A stretch of DNA of 64,000 bases from Streptomyces sp. V1I1 (lineage in GTDB: Bacteria; Actinomycetota; Actinomycetes; Streptomycetales; Streptomycetaceae): positions 4,563,501-4,627,500 of the forward strand of contig NZ_JAUSZH010000001.1 of assembly GCF_030817355.1 (NCBI RefSeq). Reading direction: 5' to 3'. The position numbers and the translations under genes were made by a program. Below, piece after piece: positions 7,544 through 15,793 of the stretch; position 1 is the first letter of the stretch; the number at the start of each line of letters is the position of its first letter. The notes under the pieces are model-generated. The model was not told the DNA's origin. It made no database searches and saw only the letters and a program-made list of their open reading frames with translations.

Positions 7544-8401
7544 TCACTGCAGTGCTGCCACCTCCCCCGCCAGCGCCGCCAGTTGAGGGATCGCCGGATG
7601 CCCCGCCGTCGCGCGCCACGCCAGCAGCACCGGCGCCGGAGGCGCGTCCGACAGCGGGCGGTACGCGACGCCCGGGTGCGGGTGCATCTCCGGCGTGGAG
7701 GCCACCGACGCGCCCGCGCCCCGGCCCGCCGCGATCGCCGTCAGCCAGTCGTCCGTGTTCGCCACCGTGAGCACCCTCGTGGGGCGGGACTCCGGTGGCC
7801 AGAGGTCCAGCGTCGTCAGGCCCGAGATCGTGTTCAGGATCACCGGTCCCGCCGCCAGGTCCGCGAGTGCCAAAGAGGCGCTCGCCGCCAGGGGGCCGTC
7901 CGACGTCACCGCCGCCACCCGGGGTTCCGTGAAGAGGAGCTCGGTGACCAGGCCGGGGGTGTCCACCGGGCCGCGCAGGACCGCCGCGTCGACCTCGCCG
8001 CGGGCGAGGCCGGCCGTGCGGTCGTCGATGCGGAGGAGTTCCAGCGGGGTGTCCGGGTGCTCCCGCTGCCAGCGGCGCAGCAGTGGGGTGGTGTACGGGC
8101 CGAGCGCGGACCAGGCGTGGCCGAGCCGCAGCGGCCGGCGGCGCAGCCGGTCCGCGTCCAGGGCCTCGTCGAAGGCGGCCACCGCTGCCGCTGCCTTGTC
8201 GCGGAAGACCAGGCCCTCAGCGGTGAGGGCGAGATGATGGGTGGAGCGGTCCACCAGCCGGGTGGCGAGGTGTTTTTCCAGCGCGGCCAGCGACCGGGAG
8301 ACCGCAGGCTGGGTGAGGTGCAGCCGGGCAGCCGCCCTGGTCACGCTGGACTCCTCCGCGATGGCCAGGAAGCAGCGGAGATGGCGTATCTCGATGCTCA
8401 T
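7544..8401 (-). CDS. LysR-family transcriptional regulator
   Basis: 285 residues. The N-terminal winged HTH (residues 1-60: IRHLRCFLAIAEESSVTRAAARLHLTQPAVSRSLAALE) is typical of LysR proteins, followed by the periplasmic-binding-protein-like effector domain (about 90-285). The start at 8401 is where homology begins; the frame stays open for another 68 codons upstream. It is divergent from the EamA exporter gene with a 110-bp gap, the usual arrangement of a LysR activator and its target, so it probably controls that exporter and itself. Inducer unknown. Confidence 0.92.
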   Translation of the reverse strand: MSIEIRHLRCFLAIAEESSVTRAAARLHLTQPAVSRSLAALEKHLATRLVDRSTHHLALTAEGLVFRDKAAAAVAAFDEALDADRLRRRPLRLGHAWSALGPYTTPLLRRWQREHPDTPLELLRIDDRTAGLARGEVDAAVLRGPVDTPGLVTELLFTEPRVAAVTSDGPLAASASLALADLAAGPVILNTISGLTTLDLWPPESRPTRVLTVANTDDWLTAIAAGRGAGASVASTPEMHPHPGVAYRPLSDAPPAPVLLAWRATAGHPAIPQLAALAGEVAALQ

Positions 8402-8511
8402 GCACGTGGAGCATAACGGCAGCACAGTCGGCATTTCACGCAGCGCGCGAAGACCCGTAGCGTGGAGGGCGTCGGCCGAAAAGCGCCGAGAAGCATCGAG
8501 GGAGGTTTCCG

Positions 8512-9474
8512 GTGGACGAGCCTCGCAACACCGTCGTCGCCAACGAGCCGGAAGCCGCCGTCGCCCTGGAGGGTGCCGTCGCCCTGGAGGGTGCCGCCAG
8601 TACACCCGGCTCCCGCGGCAGCCTCGGGCCCGTCGCGCTCGTCGTCGCCGGTGCGCTCTCCGTCCAGTTCGGCGCGGCCATCGCCGTACTGCTCATGCCG
8701 CGCGCAGGAGCCCTCGGCGTCGTCACCCTCCGGCTCGTCCTCGCCGCGCTCGTCCTGCTCGTCGTCTGCCGGCCCAAACTCCGCGGGCACTCGCGCGCCG
8801 ACTGGAGCACCGTCGTCGCCTTCGGCGCCGTCATGGCCGCCATGAACGTCCTCTTCTACCAGGCCGTCGACCGCATCCCGCTCGGCGTCGCCGTCACCCT
8901 CGAGGTCCTCGGACCGCTCGCGCTCTCGGTGATCGTCTCGCGGCGGCTGGTCAACCTCGTCTGGGCGGGACTCGCCCTCGCCGGCGTGGTCCTGCTCAGC
9001 GGCGGCGGCTTCGACCGGCTCGACCCCGTGGGCGCGCTCTTCGCGCTCTCCGCGGGCGCGATGTGGGCCGCGTACATCGTCTTCAGCGCCCGCACCGGGC
9101 GGCGGTTCCCGCAGGCCGACGGGCTCGCGCTGGCCATGGGTGTCGGGGCCGTGCTGAGCCTGCCGCTCGGGATCGCCGAGTCCGGCTCGAAGCTGATCGT
9201 GCCGTCCACGCTGGGGCTCGGCCTCGCCGTCGCGCTGATGTCGTCCGTCCTCCCGTACACGCTGGAACTGCTCGCGCTGCGTCGGCTGCCCGCCCCGACC
9301 TTCGCGGTGCTGATGAGCCTGGAGCCGGCGATCGCGGCGACGGCCGGGTTCCTCGTACTGCATCAAGCCCTTTCCGTGCTGGACGCGTTGGCGATCGCGC
9401 TGGTCATCGCCGCGAGCATGGGCGCGGTACGGACCCAGGTGGCGAGAAAGTCGTCAGAAAGGCTCCAGAGCTAA
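8512..9474 (+). CDS. EamA/RhtA-type transporter (DMT superfamily)
   Basis: 320-residue integral membrane protein with about ten hydrophobic segments and two EamA repeats, resembling RhtA-type amino-acid or metabolite exporters. GTG 8512 has a strong GAGGGAGG 8 bp upstream. The N-terminus carries an 18-bp tandem duplication giving VALEGAVALEGA, absent from the transporter core and probably a recent slippage event. The gene is divergent from a LysR regulator, suggesting inducible export. Substrate cannot be told. The stop codon lies inside the palindrome at 9474-9491. Confidence 0.88.
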   Translation: MDEPRNTVVANEPEAAVALEGAVALEGAASTPGSRGSLGPVALVVAGALSVQFGAAIAVLLMPRAGALGVVTLRLVLAALVLLVVCRPKLRGHSRADWSTVVAFGAVMAAMNVLFYQAVDRIPLGVAVTLEVLGPLALSVIVSRRLVNLVWAGLALAGVVLLSGGGFDRLDPVGALFALSAGAMWAAYIVFSARTGRRFPQADGLALAMGVGAVLSLPLGIAESGSKLIVPSTLGLGLAVALMSSVLPYTLELLALRRLPAPTFAVLMSLEPAIAATAGFLVLHQALSVLDALAIALVIAASMGAVRTQVARKSSERLQS

Positions 9475-9491
9475 AGCAAGCATGCTTGCTT
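9474..9491. promoter_or_regulatory. 18-bp perfect palindrome, probable TetR operator
   Basis: The sequence AAGCAAGCATGCTTGCTT is a perfect palindrome located 60 bp before the first gene of the acyl-CoA operon. Its size and symmetry fit a TetR-family operator. The operon ends in a TetR gene (19317), the natural candidate for binding here. Confidence 0.6.
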
Positions 9492-9551
9492 GTTTTCCTG
9501 AGCGCTGCCATGCTCCAGGGCACACAACGTCGTGTCCTGAGGGAGCGCACC

Positions 9552-10340
9552 GTGTCCGACCCCACCGTCGTACTCGACGACCTGCTCAGTGAGAGTGACC
9601 AACTCGACCGACTGGTGAGCGAGTTGGAGTCGGCGGCATGGGCCCGCCCCACTCCCGCCGAGCGCTGGAGCATCGCGCACCAGATCGCCCACCTCGCGTG
9701 GACCGACTCCGCCGCCCTCCTGGCCGTCACCGACCCCGACGCCTTCGCCGCCCAGGTCGAAAAGGCCCTCACCGCGCCCGACTCCTTCGTCGACGACGGC
9801 GCGGACGAAGTGGCCGCGCTGCCGCCCGACCGGCTTCTCGCCCGCTGGCGCGACGGCCGCGAGCGCCTCCAGCTGGCCCTGCGCGCCGCCCCGGCCGGGG
9901 CCCGTTTCCCCTGGTACGGGCCGCCGATGAGCGTCGCGTCCATGGCGACCGGGCGGCTGATGGAGACCTGGGCGCACGGGCAGGACATCGCGGACGCGCT
10001 CGGTGTCGTACGCGAACCCACCGCGCGGCTGCGGCACGTCGCGTACATCGGCGTGCGGGCGCGGGACTACGCCTTCGGAGTACGAGGACTGACGCCGCCC
10101 GGCGCGCCCTTCCGGGTCGAACTGACCGCGCCGGACGGCGATCTATGGGCGTACGGACCCGAAGACGCCGCCGAGCGCGTCACCGGGCCCGCGCTGGATT
10201 TCTGCCTGCTGGTGACCCAGCGGGCCAACCGCGCCGACCTCGAAGTACGGGCCGACGGGGAGGACGCCGACCGGTGGCTGGACATCGCGCAGGCCTTCGC
10301 GGGCCCCGCGGGACCGGGCCGCGAACCGAAGGAGGCCTGA
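9552..10340 (+). CDS. TIGR03084 family metal-binding protein
   Basis: 262 residues, DinB/maleylpyruvate-isomerase-like fold. The four-helix N-terminal part shows the family pattern: LLSESDQLDRLVSEL, then WSIAHQIAHLAWTDSAAL and METWAHGQDIADALG, where histidines would bind a metal. A C-terminal beta domain follows (GAPFRVELTAPDGDLWAYGPEDA). GTG 9552 has GAGGGAG upstream. It is the first gene of an operon running to 19904 and ends 2 bp before the AtuA-like gene. The family often travels with AtuA-like and acyl-CoA carboxylase genes; its own reaction is unknown. Confidence 0.88.
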   Translation: MSDPTVVLDDLLSESDQLDRLVSELESAAWARPTPAERWSIAHQIAHLAWTDSAALLAVTDPDAFAAQVEKALTAPDSFVDDGADEVAALPPDRLLARWRDGRERLQLALRAAPAGARFPWYGPPMSVASMATGRLMETWAHGQDIADALGVVREPTARLRHVAYIGVRARDYAFGVRGLTPPGAPFRVELTAPDGDLWAYGPEDAAERVTGPALDFCLLVTQRANRADLEVRADGEDADRWLDIAQAFAGPAGPGREPKEA

Positions 10341-10342
10341 GG

Positions 10343-12016
10343 ATGCTCCGCATCGGCAACGCGTCCGGCTTCTACGGCGACCGCTTCGACGCGGTCAGGG
10401 AAATGCTCACCGGCGGGCCGCTGGATGTTCTGACCGGGGACTACCTCGCCGAACTCACCATGCTCATCCTCGGCCGCGACCGGCTGAAAGATCCCCGCCT
10501 CGGCTACGCCAAGACCTTCCTGCGGCAGCTGGAGGAGAGCCTCGGGCTCTCCCACGAGCGCGGCGTGAAGATCGTCGCCAACGCGGGCGGGCTCAATCCG
10601 GCGGGCCTCGCCGACGCCGTGCGGGAGCTCGCGGACCGCGTCGGCGTACCCGTCAAGGTCGCCCACGTCGAGGGCGACGACCTCGCCGCCCGCTTCCCGG
10701 ACGCCCTCACCGCCAACGCCTACCTCGGCGGCGCCGGGATCGCCGAGTGCCTGCGCGCGGGCGCCGATGTGGTCGTCACCGGCCGGGTCACCGACGCGGC
10801 CCTGGTCACCGGCCCCGCGGCCGCGCACTTCGGATGGGGTCCCGAGGACTACGAGGCGCTCGCCGGCGCGGTCGTCGCCGGGCACGTGCTGGAGTGCGGC
10901 ACGCAGGCCACCGGCGGCAACTACGCGTTCTTCAGCGGGCACGACGTACGCCGCCCCGGCTTCCCCCTCGCCGAGATCCACGCCGACGGGACGTCCGTCA
11001 TCACCAAGCACGACGGCACCGGCGGCCTGGTCGACGTCGGCACGGTCACCGCGCAGCTGCTGTACGAGACCGGGGGCGCGCGGTACGCGGGACCCGACGT
11101 CACCGCGCGCCTCGACACCGTACGGCTGGCGCAGGACGGCCATGACCGGGTGCGGATCTCCGGCGTACGCGGCGAAGCCCCGCCGCCCACCCTGAAAGTC
11201 GGCCTCAACCGGATCGGCGGCTGGCGCAACGAGGTGGTGTTCGTGCTGACCGGACTCGACATCGAGGCCAAGGCACGCCTGGTGCGGGACCAGTTGGAGG
11301 ACACGCTCGGCAAGCACCGTCCCGCCGACGTGCGATGGGAACTGGCGCGTACCGAGCGTCCCGACGGCGACACCGAGGAGCGGGCGAGCGCGTATCTGCG
11401 CCTCGTTGTGCGCGACAGCGACCCGGACAAGGTCGGGCGTGCGGTGAGCGGCGCGGCGATCGAGCTGGCGCTCGGCAGCTACCCGGGCTTCCATGTGACG
11501 GCCCCGCCGGGCAAGGGCGCGCCGTACGGGGTCTTCGAGGCCGAGCACGTCGACGCTTCCGACGTTCCGCATACGGCCGTACTGCCCGACGGGCGGCAGG
11601 TCGCGGTGCCGACTCCGGTACGTACGAAGGAAGTCGAACCGGTCGACAGCGGGTCCGAGCTGCCCGATGCGCTGCCGGACGGACCTCGTCGCGCCGCGCC
11701 CCTCGGTCTGGTCGCCGGTGCCCGCAGCGGCGACAAGGGCGGCGACGCCAATGTCGGCGTCTGGGCCAGGTCCGACGACGCCTGGCGCTGGCTCGCCCAC
11801 GAGCTGACCGTGGACCGCTTCCGCGCGCTGCTCCCGGAGACTGCCGGGCTGAGAGTCACACGCCATGTCCTGCCGAATCTGCGCGCCCTGAACTTCGTCG
11901 TCGAAGGCATCCTCGGCGAAGGCGTCGCCGCGCAGGCCCGGTTCGACCCGCAGGCCAAGGCGCTCGGCGAGTGGCTCCGTTCGCGCTACGTCGACATCCC
12001 GGAGGTTCTGCTGTGA
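10343..12016 (+). CDS. Acyclic terpene utilization AtuA family protein (DUF1446)
   Basis: 557 residues. The N-terminal DUF1446 domain (about 1-440) begins RIGNASGFYGDR and contains VKIVANAGGLNPAG, VTGRVTDAALV and ECGTQATGGNYAFF. The C-terminal AtuA-associated domain includes GARSGDKGGDANVGVWA and NLRALNFVVEGILG. AtuA is needed for citronellol/geraniol catabolism in Pseudomonas, but its chemical step is not established. A perfect AAGGAGG precedes ATG 10343. The stop overlaps the next start as GTGA. Context (carboxylase, dehydrogenase, hydratase, ligase) supports a role in breaking down a branched or isoprenoid acid; the exact substrate is inference. Confidence 0.92.
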   Translation: MLRIGNASGFYGDRFDAVREMLTGGPLDVLTGDYLAELTMLILGRDRLKDPRLGYAKTFLRQLEESLGLSHERGVKIVANAGGLNPAGLADAVRELADRVGVPVKVAHVEGDDLAARFPDALTANAYLGGAGIAECLRAGADVVVTGRVTDAALVTGPAAAHFGWGPEDYEALAGAVVAGHVLECGTQATGGNYAFFSGHDVRRPGFPLAEIHADGTSVITKHDGTGGLVDVGTVTAQLLYETGGARYAGPDVTARLDTVRLAQDGHDRVRISGVRGEAPPPTLKVGLNRIGGWRNEVVFVLTGLDIEAKARLVRDQLEDTLGKHRPADVRWELARTERPDGDTEERASAYLRLVVRDSDPDKVGRAVSGAAIELALGSYPGFHVTAPPGKGAPYGVFEAEHVDASDVPHTAVLPDGRQVAVPTPVRTKEVEPVDSGSELPDALPDGPRRAAPLGLVAGARSGDKGGDANVGVWARSDDAWRWLAHELTVDRFRALLPETAGLRVTRHVLPNLRALNFVVEGILGEGVAAQARFDPQAKALGEWLRSRYVDIPEVLL

Positions 12017-13611
12017 TCGTGTTCGCCTCGGCCGTCGACCCCGCCGGTCCCGAATTCGCCGCTCGCCGCGACGCCATGCTCGGCAGGCTCGCCGAGCTGG
12101 ACGCAGAGCACGCCAAAGCACTCGCGGGCGGCGGCGAGAAGTACGTCGCACGGCACCGGGGGCGCGGAAAGCTGCTCGCTCGGGAGCGGATCGAGCTGCT
12201 GCTCGACCCCGACACGCCCTTTCTGGAGCTGTCCCCGCTCGCCGCGTGGGGCAGCGACTATCCGGTCGGCGCGTCGATGGTCACCGGCATCGGGGTCGTC
12301 GAGGGCGTCGAGTGCCTGATCACGGCGAACGACCCGACCGTGCGGGGCGGTGCGTCCAACCCCTGGACGCTGAAGAAGGCCCTGCGCGCCAATGAGATCG
12401 CGTACGCCAACCGGCTGCCCTGTATCTCACTTGTCGAGTCCGGCGGCGCGGATCTGCCGTCCCAGAAGGAGATCTTCATCCCCGGCGGGGCGCTCTTCCG
12501 GGACCTCACCCGGCTGTCGGCGGCCGGGATTCCGACGATCGCGGTGGTCTTCGGGAACTCGACGGCGGGCGGGGCGTACGTACCCGGGATGTCTGACCAC
12601 ACCATCATGATCAAGGAACGGTCGAAGGTCTTCCTCGGCGGACCGCCGCTGGTGAAGATGGCGACGGGGGAGGAGAGCGACGACGAGTCGCTCGGCGGCG
12701 CGGAGATGCACGCGCGAACGTCGGGCCTCGCCGACTACTTCGCTCTCGACGAGGCGGATGCGCTGCGGCAGGCGCGGCGGGTGGTCGCGCGCCTCAACTG
12801 GCGCAAGGCGCACGCCGATCCGTCGCCCGGCGAGCCGCCCAAGTACGACGAGGAGGAACTCCTCGCGATCGTGCCCGAGGATCTGCGCACCCCCTTCGAC
12901 CCGCGCGAGGTCGTCGCGCGGATCGTCGACGGCTCGGACTTCGACGAGTTCAAGCCGCTGTACGGGCCGAGCCTGGTGACCGGGTGGGCGCGGCTGCACG
13001 GCTACCCGGTGGGGGTGCTGGCCAACGCGCAGGGCGTGCTGTTCAGCGAGGAGTCCCAGAAGGCGGCGCAGTTCATCCAGCTCGCCAATCAGCGGGATGT
13101 GCCGCTGGTCTTCCTGCACAACACCACCGGCTACATGGTCGGCAAGGAGTACGAGCAGGGCGGCATCATCAAGCACGGCGCGATGATGATCAACGCGGTG
13201 TCGAACTCGAAGGTCCCGCATCTGTCAGTGCTGATGGGCGCGTCGTACGGGGCGGGGCACTACGGGATGTGCGGTCGGGCGTACGACCCGAGGTTTCTCT
13301 TCGCGTGGCCGAGCGCGAAGTCGGCGGTGATGGGCCCGCAGCAGCTGGCGGGCGTGCTCTCGATCGTCGCCCGGGCTTCGGCGGCGGCGAAGGGGCAGCC
13401 GTACGACGATGAGGCGGACGCGGGGCTGCGCGCCATGGTCGAGCAGCAGATCGAGTCCGAATCCCTGCCGATGTTCCTCTCGGGGCGGCTGTACGACGAC
13501 GGGGTCATCGACCCGCGCGATACGCGGACGGTGCTGGGGCTGTGCCTGTCCGCGATCCACACGGCACCGGTCGAGGGCGCGCGCGGCGGCTTCGGCGTCT
13601 TCCGGATGTGA
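12013..13611 (+). CDS. Acyl-CoA carboxylase beta subunit (carboxyltransferase)
   Basis: 532-residue carboxyltransferase, partner of the biotin subunit encoded next. It transfers carboxyl from carboxybiotin to an acyl-CoA. Both crotonase-like halves are visible: the N-terminal half with RGKLLARERIELLLDPDTPFLE, LVESGGADLPSQ and GNSTAGGAYVPGMSD; the C-terminal half with FLHNTTGYMVGKEYEQGGI and GASYGAGHYGMCGRAYDPRF. These motifs are closest to methylcrotonyl- or geranyl-CoA carboxylases rather than propionyl-CoA carboxylases. GTG 12013 overlaps the AtuA stop, giving translational coupling. Which 3-methyl-enoyl-CoA is used cannot be told from the sequence. Confidence 0.93.
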   Translation: MIVFASAVDPAGPEFAARRDAMLGRLAELDAEHAKALAGGGEKYVARHRGRGKLLARERIELLLDPDTPFLELSPLAAWGSDYPVGASMVTGIGVVEGVECLITANDPTVRGGASNPWTLKKALRANEIAYANRLPCISLVESGGADLPSQKEIFIPGGALFRDLTRLSAAGIPTIAVVFGNSTAGGAYVPGMSDHTIMIKERSKVFLGGPPLVKMATGEESDDESLGGAEMHARTSGLADYFALDEADALRQARRVVARLNWRKAHADPSPGEPPKYDEEELLAIVPEDLRTPFDPREVVARIVDGSDFDEFKPLYGPSLVTGWARLHGYPVGVLANAQGVLFSEESQKAAQFIQLANQRDVPLVFLHNTTGYMVGKEYEQGGIIKHGAMMINAVSNSKVPHLSVLMGASYGAGHYGMCGRAYDPRFLFAWPSAKSAVMGPQQLAGVLSIVARASAAAKGQPYDDEADAGLRAMVEQQIESESLPMFLSGRLYDDGVIDPRDTRTVLGLCLSAIHTAPVEGARGGFGVFRM

Positions 13612-13621
13612 GGGCTTGACG

Positions 13622-15793
13622 ATGATCACTTCTGTCCTTGTCGCGAACCGGGGCGAGATCGCGTGCCGGGTCTTTCGTACCTGCCGTGAGCTGGGCATCT
13701 CGACGGTCGCGGTGTACTCCGACGCGGACTCGTCGGCGCTGCACGTCCGGGAGGCGGACGCGGCGGTACGGCTGCCGGGGGTGGCGCCGGCGGACACGTA
13801 TCTGCGCGGCGACCTGATCGTGAAGGCGGCGCTCGCGGCGGGCGCGGACGCGGTGCACCCGGGGTACGGCTTCCTGTCCGAGAACGCGGAGTTCGCGCGG
13901 GCGGTGACGGACGCGGGGCTGGTGTGGGTCGGTCCGCCGCCGGAGGCGATCGAGGCGATGGCGTCCAAGACGCGGGCGAAGCAACTGATGGGCGGCGCAC
14001 CGCTGGACCCGTCGGCGGTGACGGATGCGGACCTGCCGCTGCTGGTGAAGGCGGCGGCGGGGGGCGGCGGCCGCGGCATGCGTGTCGTCCGCGAACTGGC
14101 GTCGCTGGCCGTTGAGTTGGAGGCGGGCCGGTCGGAGGCGGCGTCGGCTTTCGGTGACGGTGAGGTGTTCCTGGAGCCGTACATCGAGCGTGGCCGCCAT
14201 GTGGAAGTGCAGGTGCTGGCGGACGCGTACGGCACGGTGTGGGCGCTGGGCACCCGCGACTGCTCGCTCCAGCGCCGCCACCAGAAGGTGATCGAGGAGT
14301 CCCCGGCCCCGGGCCTGCCCGACGCGCTGGTCGCGACGCTGCACGAGTCGGCGGTGACGGCGGCGCGGGCGGTGGGCTACCAGGGCGCGGGAACGGTGGA
14401 GTTCCTGATCTCCCCGGAGGGCCGGGCCCACTTCCTCGAGATGAACACCCGCCTCCAGGTGGAACACCCGGTCACGGAGGCGGTGTTCGGCATCGACCTG
14501 GTGGCGCTGCAGCTGCGGGTGGCGGAGGGCGATGCGCTGCCGCCGGGGCGGCCGGTGGGGCGGGGGCACGCGGTGGAGGCGAGGCTGTACGCGGAGGATC
14601 CGGCGAAGGGGTGGACGCCGCAGACGGGGGTGCTGCATGCGCTTGAGGTGCGGGGGTTCGTTCCCACCCACCCGCCCCTGAATGTGGGGGGTGGGACCCC
14701 CCACGCCCCCGTCCGCCCAGCGCTGCGCGCGGGCGGGGGTGTGGCGGGTGACTCGCAGGGCCCGGCGCTGGGCGCGGGCGCGGGCCCGGTGGCCCATGGC
14801 CTGGCGGCTCTTGGCCCGGACGGCCCGTCAGCCGTCGGGCCGGTGTCCCGCGACGATGCCGTCGGCCCGGCGCTTCGCGCGGGCGGGGTGGCGAGTGACT
14901 CGCTGGGCGGCGGGGAGGGTGCTCACGCCACCCCTTGGGTGCGCGTCGACACCGGTTACGCCGCCGGCGACTCCATCGGCGTGCACTACGACCCCATGAT
15001 CGCCAAGGTCATCGCCTGGGCTCCCACCCGGGACCAAGCCGTGCGGCGGCTCGCCCAGGCGTTGCGACGGGCCCGTGTGCACGGGCCCGTCACCAATCGA
15101 GCCTTGCTCGTACGGTCCCTGGAGCACCCCGAGTTCACCGGCGCGCAGCTCGACACCGGCTTCTACGAGCGGAACCTGGACGCGCTCACCGCGCCCGGTG
15201 ACGGAGAGCGGTACGCGGCCGTCGCCGCCGCGCTCGCGGACGCCGCCGGACGCCGCGGCGGGTGGCGGAACCTCCATTCCCAGCCGCAGGTCAAGGCCTA
15301 CGGCCCGCACGAAGTCCGGTACCGCTTCGCCCGGGACGGGTTCCTCCTCGTCGACGACCCCGGCGTGCGCGTCGTCCACGTCACCCCCCACCGTGTCCGG
15401 CTCGAGATCGACGGCGTCGTGCGGCCCTTCGACGTCACCGATCACGGCGACGGGATCGTCCACGTCGACAGCCCCGCCGGCGCGTACGCCCTGCCCGTGC
15501 GGCCGCGGTTCACCGAACCCCGGGAAAGAACCCAGCCCGGGTCGTTGCTCGCGCCCATGCCCGGGACCGTCGTACGGGTCGGGGAAGGGCTGGCCGAAGG
15601 GGTCCATGTCACTCAGGGGCAGCCGCTCGTATGGCTGGAGGCCATGAAGATGGAGCACCGCATCCTCTCGCCCGCCTCCGGCACCCTCACCGCACTCCAC
15701 GCCGAGCCCGGCCGTCAGGTCGAGGTCGGCGCCCTGCTAGCCGTCGTACAGAACGCAGACGTACAGGACGCAGACGTACAGGAGGAAGCATGA
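13622..15793 (+). CDS. Acyl-CoA carboxylase alpha subunit (biotin carboxylase + biotin carrier)
   Basis: 723 residues: biotin carboxylase N-domain (residues 1-110, VANRGEIACRVFRTCRELG), ATP-grasp (AAGGGGRGM about 148, EMNTRLQVEHPVTE about 277), C-terminal carboxylase domain, and a biotin carrier domain with the biotinylation site EAMKMEH near 674. It carboxylates biotin for the beta subunit encoded just upstream (10-bp gap). Odd: residues about 347-437, inside the carboxylase C-domain between LHALEVRGF and VRVDTGYAAGDSIG, are about 80 extra low-complexity Gly/Ala/Pro residues not expected in the family. They contain a hairpin and two near copies of PALRAGG. The frame stays open, so the protein may still be made. 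Confidence 0.93.
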   Translation: MITSVLVANRGEIACRVFRTCRELGISTVAVYSDADSSALHVREADAAVRLPGVAPADTYLRGDLIVKAALAAGADAVHPGYGFLSENAEFARAVTDAGLVWVGPPPEAIEAMASKTRAKQLMGGAPLDPSAVTDADLPLLVKAAAGGGGRGMRVVRELASLAVELEAGRSEAASAFGDGEVFLEPYIERGRHVEVQVLADAYGTVWALGTRDCSLQRRHQKVIEESPAPGLPDALVATLHESAVTAARAVGYQGAGTVEFLISPEGRAHFLEMNTRLQVEHPVTEAVFGIDLVALQLRVAEGDALPPGRPVGRGHAVEARLYAEDPAKGWTPQTGVLHALEVRGFVPTHPPLNVGGGTPHAPVRPALRAGGGVAGDSQGPALGAGAGPVAHGLAALGPDGPSAVGPVSRDDAVGPALRAGGVASDSLGGGEGAHATPWVRVDTGYAAGDSIGVHYDPMIAKVIAWAPTRDQAVRRLAQALRRARVHGPVTNRALLVRSLEHPEFTGAQLDTGFYERNLDALTAPGDGERYAAVAAALADAAGRRGGWRNLHSQPQVKAYGPHEVRYRFARDGFLLVDDPGVRVVHVTPHRVRLEIDGVVRPFDVTDHGDGIVHVDSPAGAYALPVRPRFTEPRERTQPGSLLAPMPGTVVRVGEGLAEGVHVTQGQPLVWLEAMKMEHRILSPASGTLTALHAEPGRQVEVGALLAVVQNADVQDADVQEEA
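14684..14704. repeat. Hairpin element inside the biotin carboxylase insertion
   Basis: A 9-bp perfect stem (GTGGGGGGT / ACCCCCCAC) around a GGG loop marks the left part of the in-frame insertion at about 14660-14935. It resembles the hairpin core of the intergenic repeats at 55.9 and 63.9 kb. Confidence 0.6.

Noticed and set aside
8241..10340. 699-residue frame as one protein covering the EamA region
   Set aside because: The upstream part is an out-of-frame shadow of the EamA gene; the TIGR03084 protein starts at GTG 9552 with its own ribosome binding site.
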